Part shown: positions 21,247 to 31,504 of the stretch, one piece after another
How the letters are laid out: each line of letters opens with the position of its first letter
Position numbering within the stretch: the stretch's first letter is position 1
Assembly: GCA_902536935.1 (NCBI GenBank)
Contig: CACAZM010000002.1
Coordinates: forward strand, 62,001-126,000
Length of the DNA stretch: 64,000 nucleotides
Origin: an uncultured Bacteroidota bacterium
GTDB lineage: Bacteria > Bacteroidota > Bacteroidia > Flavobacteriales > Flavobacteriaceae
Direction: 5' to 3'
The notes under the pieces: generated by a model
Databases searched by the model: none
Seen by the model: only the letters and a program-made list of their open reading frames with translations
What the model was told of the DNA's origin: nothing
Translations under genes and position numbers: made by a program

Positions 21247-22626
21247 ATGAAAAATTTAACTTTTTTAACTCTACTTTTATTCTCATTTGGAGCAGTTTCT
21301 GCTCAATCCATTGCTGACTGCCCATCAAACCTCAGTATTTTTGCAGAGTTTGCAAAAGTTAAAAATTACGATTCTGCCTATTCACACTGGTTAGAAGTTA
21401 AAAATCGCTGCCCGGATCTTAATGAGGCTACTTATGTTTACGGAGAACGTATCCTTGGACACAAAATCAAAAATGAGGAAGAGAATGAGGAATATATATT
21501 GATTTTAAGTTCACTTTATGACGACTGGTTGACTTACTTCCCTAAAGATCGCAGAGGAAAATCACAACTTGGAAAAATCATATCTGCTAAGGCACAGTCA
21601 ATGCTAGAATATGAAACCGCATCTTTAGCCGAGATCTATGCAACTTTTGATCAGGCCTTTAAATCTGATATGGAAAGCTTTGCCAATCCAAAAGCGCTCT
21701 ACAATTACTTTAAAACATTGTATACCATGTACAAAAACGGGGATGAGAAAGTGACTATGGATGCTTTGTTTTCAAAGTATGAAGATGTTTCTGAAAAGTT
21801 TGTTATTGAAAATCAAAAGCTTTCAAGAACTCTTGATCGTATTCTCATGAAAGAAGAAGATGGTAAAACTTTAACTTCACGGGATAAAAGGAGCAAACGA
21901 GTTGCCGAAATCAATTCCCGTGCTAATTCAACTTATGCCAACAATTTGGATGCGATTATTTCTCAAGAAGCATCTTGTGAAAATTTGATTCCGCTCTACC
22001 GTTCAAATTTTGATCAGAAAAAATCCGATGAAAAATGGCTAAAGCGCGCAGCAAGCCGGATGGATGCCAAAGAGTGTTCAGATGATCCATTATTTGTTGA
22101 GCTTGTGGAGGCCTTACACAGTTTGAGTCCATCTGCAGATTCCGCTTACTATTTAGGGATTTTGAAAGATAAAGCAGGAAATACAAACCAAGCCATCGCT
22201 TTTTACGAGGAATCACTTTCCCTAGAATCTGACGCTTACAGAAAGGCAGAAATCTTGTATAAGATAGCGGCAAAGCTCAAAAAGAGAGGATTAAAAAGTC
22301 AAGCCCGAAAATATGCAAACGAGGCCTTGTCCAACAAGCCATCCATGGGAAAAGCTTATATCCTGATTGCGGGACTTTATGCAGATAGTGCGAACGATTG
22401 TGGTAATAATCAGTTTGATAAACAAGCTGTTTACTGGTTGGCCGCACAAACTGCACGAAGAGCAGCTATTGTAGATCCATCGCTGAAGAAGACCTCGCAA
22501 AAACTTGAAGCGAGTTATTCTGGACGTGCGCCTTCCAAGACAGATATCTTTACTCAAGGAAAAGCGGGTGAAGTGATTTCAATAGAATGTTGGATTCGAT
22601 CCTCTGTAACAGTTCCTAATTTGTAA
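21247..22626 (+). CDS. Secreted tetratricopeptide-repeat protein
   Basis: Signal MKNLTFLTLLLFSFGAVSAQ; TPR-like SAYYLGILKDKAGNTNQAIAFYEESLSLE. Confidence 0.85.
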   Translation: MKNLTFLTLLLFSFGAVSAQSIADCPSNLSIFAEFAKVKNYDSAYSHWLEVKNRCPDLNEATYVYGERILGHKIKNEEENEEYILILSSLYDDWLTYFPKDRRGKSQLGKIISAKAQSMLEYETASLAEIYATFDQAFKSDMESFANPKALYNYFKTLYTMYKNGDEKVTMDALFSKYEDVSEKFVIENQKLSRTLDRILMKEEDGKTLTSRDKRSKRVAEINSRANSTYANNLDAIISQEASCENLIPLYRSNFDQKKSDEKWLKRAASRMDAKECSDDPLFVELVEALHSLSPSADSAYYLGILKDKAGNTNQAIAFYEESLSLESDAYRKAEILYKIAAKLKKRGLKSQARKYANEALSNKPSMGKAYILIAGLYADSANDCGNNQFDKQAVYWLAAQTARRAAIVDPSLKKTSQKLEASYSGRAPSKTDIFTQGKAGEVISIECWIRSSVTVPNL

Positions 22627-22630
22627 ACAG

Positions 22631-23179
22631 ATGATTCGCAAGGGGTGTCTTGCTTTATTGTGTGCAATAATGCTCACGAATTGTACAGATCAGTTTTCTG
22701 CCGTACAGCAAATGAACAAGTTTGATGAAATCCCTGTTGGAATCACAGAAGAACTCCATTTGATCTATTCGGACTCTGCTAGAATAGAGGCCGAACTCAA
22801 TGCACCGATTAATATTGATTTTACCAATCAAAAGTTTCCATACTCCGAATTTCCGCAGGGCTTGAATGCAACTCTATATGGCAATCAAGGTGAAGTCACA
22901 TATGTTCGCTCTGATTATGGCATCTATTATCCAAAAACAGAAATTATTGATCTGAGAGGGAATGTGGTGATTTCCGACACCACAGGAACAAGATTAAACA
23001 CCGGTCAGTTGTATTGGGATGCTGGTCAGGAGTGGTTGTTCACAGAAAAAAACTTTACTTTTACCAATGAATCGTATGATATTGAGGCAGTTCGACTGGA
23101 TGCCAATCGATCCTTTCAAAAATTGATGACCGGGATGATTAGCGGAAATATTCAAGTCAAAGACGAAGACATATACTAA
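22631..23179 (+). CDS. lptC: LptC-like LPS export periplasmic protein
   Basis: Lipoprotein signal, GNQGEVTYVRSDYGIYYPKTEIIDLRGNVVISDTTGTRLNTGQLYWDAGQEWLFTEK. Confidence 0.85.
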   Translation: MIRKGCLALLCAIMLTNCTDQFSAVQQMNKFDEIPVGITEELHLIYSDSARIEAELNAPINIDFTNQKFPYSEFPQGLNATLYGNQGEVTYVRSDYGIYYPKTEIIDLRGNVVISDTTGTRLNTGQLYWDAGQEWLFTEKNFTFTNESYDIEAVRLDANRSFQKLMTGMISGNIQVKDEDIY

Positions 23180-23377
23180 ATGAATAAGTTTCACAGATTT
23201 TCTGAAAAAATGTACCTCTTTTTTGGATTTGTATTCACTATTGAGGCCATCGCAAACATACAAAGTATGAATCAGCGATTTTATATTTCTTGCATATTGG
23301 GAGTCGCTGCTTTCGGGATGTTTTTCTTTCGTCGAAAGTATCGTAAAAAATTTGAAAGTAGAAATCAAAACCAATAA
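23180..23377 (+). CDS. Small two-TM hypothetical protein
   Basis: 65 aa, starts right after lptC and overlaps the start of the CorC-like gene; hydrophobic segments. Confidence 0.7.
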   Translation: MNKFHRFSEKMYLFFGFVFTIEAIANIQSMNQRFYISCILGVAAFGMFFFRRKYRKKFESRNQNQ

Positions 23378-24636
23378 TGACTCCTGAACTGCTTGTCATT
23401 TTTGGGTGCTTAATGCTATCCGCTTTTTTCTCTGGAATGGAAATCGCCTTTGTGTCTTCGAATCGCGTTCGTTTGGCGTTACAAATCAAACAACCTGGTC
23501 TGGTTTCTACTGCTTTGGCCATAATCACTGAAAATCCCTCAAAATTTATTGCAACCACTCTTGTTGGTAACAATATTGCCTTGGTCATTTATGGCTTGTT
23601 TATGGGAGATTTTCTAATCGAAAAAATCTATCCAGAATCCATTGGGGTTGACGACTTAGCCCTTTCCATTGTCTTTGTGCAAACTTTGATTTCCGCAGTC
23701 GTGATTTTGATTACTGCTGAGTTTTTACCCAAAGTAGTATTTCAGATTTACGCAAATGCTTTATTGCAATTTTTCGCCATTCCAACAGTTTTGTTTTACC
23801 ATGCTTTGAGCCCGCTGACCAATGCGTTTTTATGGTTTTCCAATGTGATTCTGAAACGGGTATTTAAGACTAGTGAGGACCATATCCCAACTGCCTTTTC
23901 GCGAGTTGACTTAGAGGAGTATGTAACAGAGCAGGTGGAGTCAACTGATGATGAGGATTTGGACAGTGAGGTGCAAATCTTTCACAACGCACTCACATTT
24001 AATGATCTAAAAGCGAGAGAAGTGATGGTACCCCGCGCTGAAGTTACTGCTGTTGATCGGTATATATCTAATAAAGAGCTAATCAGTTTATTTTCCAGTA
24101 CAGGCTTTTCAAAAATACTTGTTTATAAAGAAAATCTTGACAATGTAGTTGGTTATATTCATGCTTTTGACTTGTTTAAAAAACCAAAGAACATCCGTTC
24201 CATCACGCACCCTGTTGAGTTTGTTCCAGAGTCTATGTTGATTAAAGATATTTTGAACTCTCTTATCAAAAAACGAAAAAGCATAGCGATTGTACTCGAC
24301 GAATATGGTGGTACTGCTGGAATGATAACTCTTGAAGATATTGTAGAAGAGTTGTTTGGAGAAATTGAAGACGAATATGATCAAGTTGATTTGACCGAGC
24401 TAAAGTTGGAATCGGGAGATTATGTGCTTTCTGCTCGACTTGAGGTGGATTATCTTAACGACAAATACAAGCTCGATTTGATTGAAAACGATCAGTACGA
24501 AACCCTAGGAGGTTATATTGTATATCACACAGAAAATATCCCTAGCAAGGGGGAAATTGTAAAAATTGGAGATTACGATTTTGAGATTCAAAAGGTGACA
24601 GCTAGTAAAATCGAGATTGTCAAAATCCATGCATAA
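23377..24636 (+). CDS. CNNM/CorC-HlyC family protein (DUF21, CBS pair, transporter-associated domain)
   Basis: CLMLSAFFSGMEIAFVSSNRVRL; VMVPRAEVTAVDR; DEYGGTAGMITLEDIVEELFGEIEDEYD. Confidence 0.93.
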   Translation: MTPELLVIFGCLMLSAFFSGMEIAFVSSNRVRLALQIKQPGLVSTALAIITENPSKFIATTLVGNNIALVIYGLFMGDFLIEKIYPESIGVDDLALSIVFVQTLISAVVILITAEFLPKVVFQIYANALLQFFAIPTVLFYHALSPLTNAFLWFSNVILKRVFKTSEDHIPTAFSRVDLEEYVTEQVESTDDEDLDSEVQIFHNALTFNDLKAREVMVPRAEVTAVDRYISNKELISLFSSTGFSKILVYKENLDNVVGYIHAFDLFKKPKNIRSITHPVEFVPESMLIKDILNSLIKKRKSIAIVLDEYGGTAGMITLEDIVEELFGEIEDEYDQVDLTELKLESGDYVLSARLEVDYLNDKYKLDLIENDQYETLGGYIVYHTENIPSKGEIVKIGDYDFEIQKVTASKIEIVKIHA

Positions 24637-24709
24637 TAGCACGCTGTTTTACATCTTTTTTTTCAGCCAAAGAAGTTGTATTTTCGCCTACTATCAAAAA
24701 ACATGACTC

Positions 24710-26812
24710 ATGGCCATATTAGGTAAAATTCGAGAAAAATCTATTGTTTTAATTGTAGTCATTGGTATGGCACTTTTTGCTTTTGTCATCTCTGGGGTAT
24801 TTGATGGAGCAGGTGCGATGAGCCAAGAACCAGTTGCGATTGTTGGTGATGAAGAAGTCAATATCGAACAATTTAGTCGACGTGTAGATGCGGTAGAACG
24901 AAATACAGGAATGACCAATGTTCAGGCCGTGAATACGGTATGGGACCAAATTGTGACCGAGCACTCATTCGATCAACTACAAGAAGAACTCGGTCTTGCA
25001 GTTGGGCGCGACCATGTCGAAAATTTTATTTCCAACTCTCCAGGCTTCAGACAAGATAGTCGTTTTCAAAACGCTTTAGGCGAATTTGATATCGTTGCGT
25101 TCACCGACTTCATCAATGATAGCAAAAGAAACAACCCAGAGATATACCGTCAATGGCAATTACAAGAGGAGTCGATACAAAGTAGCATCAGCAAACAACT
25201 TTATACAACGATGATACGTGCTGGTATTTATCACACGGCATTTGACGGAAAAGCAGCCCATGCGCTTGAGAATGATAAAATCAGCATTTCTTATGTAAAA
25301 GTTCCTTATAGTTCAATTCCTGATAGTTTGGTCGGGGTAACTGGTAGGGACATCAAAAAATACATCAATACGCATACTGCCGATTTTGAGGTCGAGGAGA
25401 GTCGTTCCATCCGATACGTTGTATTTGATGAAACGGCTTCAGTTGATGATAATTTAGCCATTGAAAATGAACTTAAAAAACTATTGGAGCCACAAGTTAT
25501 CTTTAATGAAATAAGTGAATCGGAAGAGATTTTACCATCTTTTTTTCAAACCGAGAACCTCCAGGAGTTTATCGCCGAATATTCAGAAGTGCCCTATGAC
25601 GAAACCTACCAAACCAAAGCACAGTTGGGAACGTATGCGAATACGCTTTTTGAACTTAAAGAAGGCGAAGTATTTGGGCCCTACAAAGACGGTTCTCAAT
25701 TTAAGCTATCCCGTATGATAGATGTTGACCGTGGCGGCTCGGTAAAGGCACGCCATATTTTGTTTGCTTACGCGGGTTCACAAAGCGCATCAAGTGAAGT
25801 TACGCGAACAAAAGCAGAAGCACGCCGTGAGGCCTATCGTGTGTTGCGTCTGGCACGTGCTAAGGGAGCTGACTTTGCGGAGTTAGCAAGGACCTACTCT
25901 AACGGCCCATCAAAAAATCGGGGTGGTGACCTCGGATTTTTTAAACGTGGCGATATGGTTGAGGCATTTAACGATTATGCATTTGCAAGGCCAATTGGCT
26001 CTATAGGCGTTGTAGAGACCGACTTTGGCTTCCATATTATTGAGGTACAAGAAAAAGAAGATGTAGTTTTGATTGCGTCGGTGGTAAAAAAGATCGTACC
26101 GTCTGAAGCCACGAGCAACGAAGTTTTTCGCTTGGCAACCGAATTTGAGATCGATAGTAAGAAAAATGGATTTGCTTCGGCAGCAGAAACATCTGGAAAT
26201 GATCCACGAAGTGCTGCAAACTTATCGCTTATGGATGAGAGCATTCCAAGTTTGGGTGCTCAACGTACCATTGTAAAGTGGGCGTTTGAAGAGGAAACCA
26301 GATTAAATGACATCAAACGATTTGATCTTATTGGTGGTGGCTATGTGGTTGCAGAGTTGACCGATGCGACACCCGCAGGTACTTCTAGCGTAGAAGATGC
26401 CCAGAACCGGGTTCGCCCAATATTGTTGCAAGACAAAAAATATGAGCTACTCGTTTCCAAATACGGCGACAATGCAACGCTTGCCAAACTTGCAAAAGAC
26501 TATGGACAAACCATTTCGACTTCATCTGCGATTAACGCCGCTGCAGGGTCGATTGCTGGAGCAGGTATAGAACCCTTTGTCGTTGGCTCTGGATTTTCAT
26601 TAGAAATGAATGAGACCTCTGCGTTGATACAAGGCAAACAAGGGATCTTTATTTTGGAAGTGGACCTATTTGAAGAAGCGACTCCATTGCGTTCTTATGA
26701 AGGCTTTTCCAGTTTGCTAAGCGATGAAGTAATCAATCGCTTGCGCCCTTTAGTTGATGAGGTTATTCGCGATAAGTATGAGGTGGTGGACAATCGTTTT
26801 GACTATTTCTAA
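24710..26812 (+). CDS. SurA/PpiD-like peptidylprolyl isomerase
   Basis: Membrane anchor MAILGKIREKSIVLIVVIGMALFAFVISGVF; parvulin domain VKARHILFAYAGS...GADFAELARTYSNGPSKNRGGDLGFF. Confidence 0.93.
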   Translation: MAILGKIREKSIVLIVVIGMALFAFVISGVFDGAGAMSQEPVAIVGDEEVNIEQFSRRVDAVERNTGMTNVQAVNTVWDQIVTEHSFDQLQEELGLAVGRDHVENFISNSPGFRQDSRFQNALGEFDIVAFTDFINDSKRNNPEIYRQWQLQEESIQSSISKQLYTTMIRAGIYHTAFDGKAAHALENDKISISYVKVPYSSIPDSLVGVTGRDIKKYINTHTADFEVEESRSIRYVVFDETASVDDNLAIENELKKLLEPQVIFNEISESEEILPSFFQTENLQEFIAEYSEVPYDETYQTKAQLGTYANTLFELKEGEVFGPYKDGSQFKLSRMIDVDRGGSVKARHILFAYAGSQSASSEVTRTKAEARREAYRVLRLARAKGADFAELARTYSNGPSKNRGGDLGFFKRGDMVEAFNDYAFARPIGSIGVVETDFGFHIIEVQEKEDVVLIASVVKKIVPSEATSNEVFRLATEFEIDSKKNGFASAAETSGNDPRSAANLSLMDESIPSLGAQRTIVKWAFEEETRLNDIKRFDLIGGGYVVAELTDATPAGTSSVEDAQNRVRPILLQDKKYELLVSKYGDNATLAKLAKDYGQTISTSSAINAAAGSIAGAGIEPFVVGSGFSLEMNETSALIQGKQGIFILEVDLFEEATPLRSYEGFSSLLSDEVINRLRPLVDEVIRDKYEVVDNRFDYF

Positions 26813-27172
26813 GATTTAGACTATATCAAATTACGTGTTTTCTTACACGATTATTTTTTCACTTTTTACGATTCATAGCTTTTTGACCTGTTCAAATTCA
26901 ATTTTAGTTGATTTTCAAGAAAAGAAGTGATACCTCGTCAACTATATTCGGGTATTGAATTTTGTGAGAAGAAAAACACGATGGCTAACTTATAACCCTA
27001 AAAAAGTATTTGCTGATAACCTAGGTAATAGCCAAAAAATAAATGAAATATGGGCACATGAACAGCCCAAAGGCAATCTTAGATGAAAGGGAATATGCTA
27101 CCAACTTTCATAAGTACTCGTGAAGTTAAAATTATTATGATTAGATAAGAACTACCGATTGCTAAGGCTTTT

Positions 27173-27667
27173 TTAGAAAAAAAATTCTTTGTGTTTCCAA
27201 AAAATATTAACAAATAAAATCAAGTACACTACAGCAAGCGTAAACTTCATCATTGTTCCAGCCAAAAAACCAACCAAAGACCCAAAAGCTGCGCGGATGG
27301 CTTTTCTAACGTCTGAATCTTGTGTCATCTCTCCAGCCAGTGCGCCCACAAACGGACCTAATATCAGACCGATTGGCCCAAAGAAAAACCCGATTAGCAG
27401 ACCAATCCCCGAACCAATTGTACCCATTCGCGTACCTCCCAATTTTTTTGTTCCCCAAACGGGGAGTAAGGTGTCCAATAGGTAAATTACAATGGCAATG
27501 GCAAACGTAATTGTCAAAAAAGAAGTGTTTTGCGGAACACTTTGGGTCAGGTGAAGAACCAACAAACCCAACCAACTGCATAAAGGCCCTGGGATGATGG
27601 GTAAAAAACTACCTGCTACGCCGACCAATATGAGCAAACCACCAGAAATAAGTATGAGTATATCCAT
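27173..27667 (-). CDS. DUF456-family membrane protein
   Basis: Gly-rich TM repeats: GLLILVGVAGSFLPIIPGPLCSWLGLL; GTRMGTIGSGIGLLIGFFFGPIGLILGPFVGALAGE. Confidence 0.85.
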   Translation of the reverse strand: MDILILISGGLLILVGVAGSFLPIIPGPLCSWLGLLVLHLTQSVPQNTSFLTITFAIAIVIYLLDTLLPVWGTKKLGGTRMGTIGSGIGLLIGFFFGPIGLILGPFVGALAGEMTQDSDVRKAIRAAFGSLVGFLAGTMMKFTLAVVYLILFVNIFWKHKEFFF

Positions 27668-27751
27668 CAGAAATCTTTCGGTGTGCTAAATTAGCGAAGA
27701 CGAATCATTACTCAAATGATTCCATAAATTTTTTTGTACTTTTCAATACCA

Positions 27752-28192
27752 ATGTTTAGAGCATTTTTTATTGGGCTAATCTTGCTGGCGAATGCCTGCA
27801 ATCAAACTGACGCAGAACAAATTCGTAAGCCCAACACGTCTTGGCAGTCAACCGATCAACCCCCCGTTTACCCAGGTTGTGAAGACAGAGAATCCACAGC
27901 TGCTCAATGGGATTGCTTTCAAGCGTCGATTTCAAGATCCGTCGGGGTGTATTTTACCGACAACCCCTTTTCTCTTAACCCCAATGCACCCAGGGCAGTC
28001 GTGCTTCATGTGGTAGTTGACCAAAGAGGTAAAGTTCAATTCAAAGGGATAGAGCCAGACAATGATATTGCAATTCTCGAGGCCATGCAAATGGCGATCG
28101 AAAAGCTACCAACAATGAGCCCCGCTACCAAAACCAATCTAGGGGTAACTACCCGAGTTCAGTTTCGCATTCCCATCCAACTACAAAATTGA
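27752..28192 (+). CDS. TonB-C-like / energy-transducer-related lipoprotein
   Basis: QPPVYPGCEDRESTAAQWDCFQASISRSV; VVDQRGKVQFKGIE. Confidence 0.7.
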   Translation: MFRAFFIGLILLANACNQTDAEQIRKPNTSWQSTDQPPVYPGCEDRESTAAQWDCFQASISRSVGVYFTDNPFSLNPNAPRAVVLHVVVDQRGKVQFKGIEPDNDIAILEAMQMAIEKLPTMSPATKTNLGVTTRVQFRIPIQLQN

Positions 28193-28204
28193 TTTGACCT
28201 GACA

Positions 28205-28771
28205 ATGAAAGAAACTACTCCTTCTTCGAAGCGAATTATTTTGGGTATTGATCCAGGAACAACAGTCATGGGCTATGGCTTGATTGCAGTAGACGGAAAA
28301 CAGATGAAGCTTTTGCATATGGACGAGTTGGTGATGAACTCCAAAGAGAACCACTATTTACGTCTTCAAAAAATCTTTGAAAAGACCATTGCCATAATCG
28401 ATGAATTCCACCCCGATGAAATGGCTTTGGAAGCTCCCTTTTTTGGAAAAAATGTGCAATCCATGCTTAAATTAGGGCGTGCACAAGGGGTTGCCATGGC
28501 TGCTGGTCTTTCCAGAGAATTGGCAATTACCGAGTATTCTCCCAGAAAAATCAAAATGGCGATAACTGGCAATGGAAATGCTTCCAAAGAACAGGTTGCC
28601 AAAATGCTACAACAACTGGTCGACCTGAAAACCTTGCCAAAAAATCTTGATGCTACTGATGGCCTTGCTGCCGCCGTCTGTCATTTTTTTAATCCGGGGC
28701 AAGAATCAGGGGAAAGTTACTCGGGTTGGGGCGCCTTTATCAAACAAGAAGCACACCGTATAAAAAAATAG
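28205..28771 (+). CDS. ruvC: Holliday junction endodeoxyribonuclease RuvC
   Basis: RIILGIDPGTTVMGYGLI; EAPFFGKNVQSMLKLGRAQGVAMAAG; DATDGLAAAVCH. Confidence 0.96.
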   Translation: MKETTPSSKRIILGIDPGTTVMGYGLIAVDGKQMKLLHMDELVMNSKENHYLRLQKIFEKTIAIIDEFHPDEMALEAPFFGKNVQSMLKLGRAQGVAMAAGLSRELAITEYSPRKIKMAITGNGNASKEQVAKMLQQLVDLKTLPKNLDATDGLAAAVCHFFNPGQESGESYSGWGAFIKQEAHRIKK

Positions 28772-28772
28772 C

Positions 28773-29915
28773 ATGTCGGGAATTTATCTCCATATCCCTT
28801 TTTGTAAAAAGGCATGTCACTACTGCAACTTCCATTTTTCGACTTCGATGAACCATGCAGATAATATGGTCAATGCAATTCGTCAAGAAATACGTCTGCG
28901 AAAGCAAGACGCCAAACTCCCTGTAGAAACCATATACTTTGGCGGTGGAACGCCATCGGTGTTAATCACCCAACAGCTTCGGGTGTTGTTGGGGGAAGTG
29001 TATAATCAATTTGAAGTCATTGACAATCCCGAAATCACACTTGAAGCCAACCCCGATGACCTAAGTTCTGCATATATCCTTGCTATAAAGAACATGGGTG
29101 TCAATCGCCTCTCGATTGGAGTGCAATCATTTTTGGACGATGAACTCACGCTTATGAATCGCGCGCACAACGCCAGTCAGGCACTGTTGTCTGTAGAGCA
29201 TGCGAAAAAAGTATTTGACAATGTTTCGATTGATCTTCTATTTGGAAATCCAAACACCACCCTAGACGATTGGAAACGAAATCTTGACTATGCCCTTCAA
29301 CTCGAGGTGCCACATATCTCGTCTTATGCACTCACGTTAGAACCCAAAACAGCGCTTGAGCGTTTTGTGGATAAGGGTTTGGTTTCTATAATCGATGAAA
29401 GCGTGGTAGAGGCGCAGTTTCACCATTTGGTTGATACACTAACACAGGCGGGTTATGACCACTACGAATTATCAAGTTTTGGCAAACCGGGTTACCACTC
29501 CCAAAACAACATGGGCTATTGGCAAGGTAAGACCTATTTGGGAATTGGCCCCTCTGCCCATGGGTTTGATGGGAATCAGCGATATTGGAATGTCAGTAAC
29601 AATGCGAGCTATATGCAGCAGATCATAAAGGGGGAGTTGCCGCAAACGATTGAAAAGCTAAGTGTTGTTGATCGCTTCAACGAATCCATTATGATTGGAC
29701 TTAGGGCATCATGGGGTGTATCGCTACAAGCAATGGAAAACGACTTGGGATTGCGCTATCGCCAGCATTTGGAAGATCAAGCCAAGCGTTTTGTGGATGA
29801 GGGTCTTCTTCATATTGATAATAATGCCCTAAAAACCACACCAAAAGGTGCATTTCTAGCCGACGGAATCTCTGCTGACTTGTTTCTTATTGATTTTCTT
29901 GCTGCATCTTCGTAA
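28773..29915 (+). CDS. hemW: HemW-like radical SAM protein
   Basis: GIYLHIPFCKKACHYCNFHFSTS; ETIYFGGGTPSVL; VNRLSIGVQSF. Confidence 0.94.
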   Translation: MSGIYLHIPFCKKACHYCNFHFSTSMNHADNMVNAIRQEIRLRKQDAKLPVETIYFGGGTPSVLITQQLRVLLGEVYNQFEVIDNPEITLEANPDDLSSAYILAIKNMGVNRLSIGVQSFLDDELTLMNRAHNASQALLSVEHAKKVFDNVSIDLLFGNPNTTLDDWKRNLDYALQLEVPHISSYALTLEPKTALERFVDKGLVSIIDESVVEAQFHHLVDTLTQAGYDHYELSSFGKPGYHSQNNMGYWQGKTYLGIGPSAHGFDGNQRYWNVSNNASYMQQIIKGELPQTIEKLSVVDRFNESIMIGLRASWGVSLQAMENDLGLRYRQHLEDQAKRFVDEGLLHIDNNALKTTPKGAFLADGISADLFLIDFLAASS

Positions 29916-31284
29916 AGTGCTTATAAAAGTGTGGAATGGTTTCAATCCCCTTTAAAAAGTTAAACACCCCAAAATGCTCGTTTGGAGAGTGAATAGCATC
30001 GCTATCCAGTCCAAATCCCATCAATACAGTTTTACTTTGCAGGGTTTCTTCAAATAAGGCAACGATTGGGATACTCCCTCCATCACGTACTGGGATGGGT
30101 GCTTTGCCAAATGTTTCGATATAGGCCTTTGAAGCTGCTTGAAATTCCAGACCATCGGGGTGCATGACATAGGCCTCACCGCCGTGATGTGGTGTGACTT
30201 TTACCGTTACTCCTTTGGGAGCGATAGACGTAAAATGGTCTATAAACAGTTTTGTGATTTCTTCCGAATTCTGATTTGGCACCAATCGCATAGAGATTTT
30301 GGCATAAGCTTTTGATGCAATGACTGTTTTTGCGCCTTCACCCGTGTATCCACCCCAAATCCCGTTAACATCCAGAGTAGGACGAATCGATTTGCGCTCG
30401 AGAGTCGAAAAACCTTCCTCACCATAAACGGAATCTATATCTAGGGAATTTTGATAATTTTCTAATGAAAATGGAATGTTTTTAAAATCTGCACGTTCGG
30501 CAGTACTTAAATCTTCTACTTCATTGTAAAAACCAGGGATTGTGATTCGGTTGTTCGCATCGTGGAGAGAAGCAATCATTTTTGTAAGGATATTGATTGG
30601 ATTGGCAACGGCTCCGCCATAGAGGCCTGAGTGCAGGTCGCGATTGGGACCTGTTACCTCGACTTCTACATAGCTCATACCTCGAAGACCCGTGGTGATT
30701 GAAGGAATGTCGTTGGCAAGCATACCTGTATCGGAAATCAAAATGACATCATTGACGAGCTTTTTGGTATTTGCACGAACAAAGGTTTCAAGGTTGTCGC
30801 TGCCCACTTCTTCTTCTCCTTCGATCATAAACTTGACATTGCAAGGTGTACCACCGTTATGTTCCATCACCTCGAGGGCCTTGATGTGCATAAACATCTG
30901 TCCTTTATCATCGCATGCACCACGAGCAAAAATGGCTCCTTCAGGGTGGAGGTCGGTTTTGCGGATTTCTGGCTCAAAGGGCGGGGTGTCCCATAAGTCT
31001 AGCGGGTCGGGGGGTTGTACGTCGTAATGCCCGTAAACGAGTACAGTAGGTAGGGCAGGGTCGATGATTTTTTCCCCATAGACAATCGGAAAGCCAGCGG
31101 TTGGGCAAAGTTCGGTATGGGTGCACCCTGCGTTTCTAAGTGCATCTACTACCGCTTGTGCGGCGGTTTGCATATGTGATGAATAGGCCGAATCGGCACT
31201 GATAGACGGAATGCGAATTAGAGAAAACAGTTCTTCGATGAATCGATTTTTGTTTTTTTCGATGTAGGAAGTGTGTGATGACAT
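29887..31284 (-). CDS. M20-family dipeptidase
   Basis: PTVLVYGHYDVQPPDPLDLWDTPPFEP; GACDDKGQMFMHIKAL; FMIEGEEEVGS. Confidence 0.95.
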   Translation of the reverse strand: MSSHTSYIEKNKNRFIEELFSLIRIPSISADSAYSSHMQTAAQAVVDALRNAGCTHTELCPTAGFPIVYGEKIIDPALPTVLVYGHYDVQPPDPLDLWDTPPFEPEIRKTDLHPEGAIFARGACDDKGQMFMHIKALEVMEHNGGTPCNVKFMIEGEEEVGSDNLETFVRANTKKLVNDVILISDTGMLANDIPSITTGLRGMSYVEVEVTGPNRDLHSGLYGGAVANPINILTKMIASLHDANNRITIPGFYNEVEDLSTAERADFKNIPFSLENYQNSLDIDSVYGEEGFSTLERKSIRPTLDVNGIWGGYTGEGAKTVIASKAYAKISMRLVPNQNSEEITKLFIDHFTSIAPKGVTVKVTPHHGGEAYVMHPDGLEFQAASKAYIETFGKAPIPVRDGGSIPIVALFEETLQSKTVLMGFGLDSDAIHSPNEHFGVFNFLKGIETIPHFYKHFTKMQQENQ

Positions 31285-31345
31285 AGCGTTGAATTGGATA
31301 CGAAGATATCGTATAATTTGCAGACTAAAAATCGGTAAATGTGTT

Positions 31346-31353
31346 TATATTTG
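31346..31353 (+). promoter_or_regulatory. Candidate -7 element TATATTTG upstream of tRNA-Leu
   Basis: TAnnTTTG match 13 nt before the tRNA; TTTG at 31317-31320 is a possible -33. Confidence 0.45.
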
Positions 31354-31366
31354 CAAGCCATCACAA

Positions 31367-31448
31367 GCGGGTGTGGTGAAATTGGTAGACACGCTAGATT
31401 TAGGATCTAGTGCTTCACGGCGTGGGGGTTCGAGTCCCTTCACCCGCA
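31367..31448 (+). tRNA. tRNA-Leu (anticodon TAG)
   Basis: GCGGGTGTGGTGAAATTGGTAGACACGCTAGATTTAGGATCTAGTGCTTCACGGCGTGGGGGTTCGAGTCCCTTCACCCGCA; long variable arm; loop TTTAGGA. Confidence 0.97.
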
Positions 31449-31450
31449 CA

Positions 31451-31482
31451 AAAAAACCTCAACATTTTGTTGAGGTTTTTTA
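31451..31482 (+). terminator. Rho-independent terminator after tRNA-Leu
   Basis: aaaaaacctcaacattttgttgaggtttttt. Confidence 0.9.
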
Positions 31483-31504
31483 TTCTTTTTGATTCGTTTT
31501 AAAA

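Noticed and set aside
23377-24636. Calling the CorC/CBS protein gldE
   Set aside because: GldE belongs to the same superfamily, but the neighbourhood (lptC, PPIase) is not the gldD/ssb context I would expect, so only the family is assigned.
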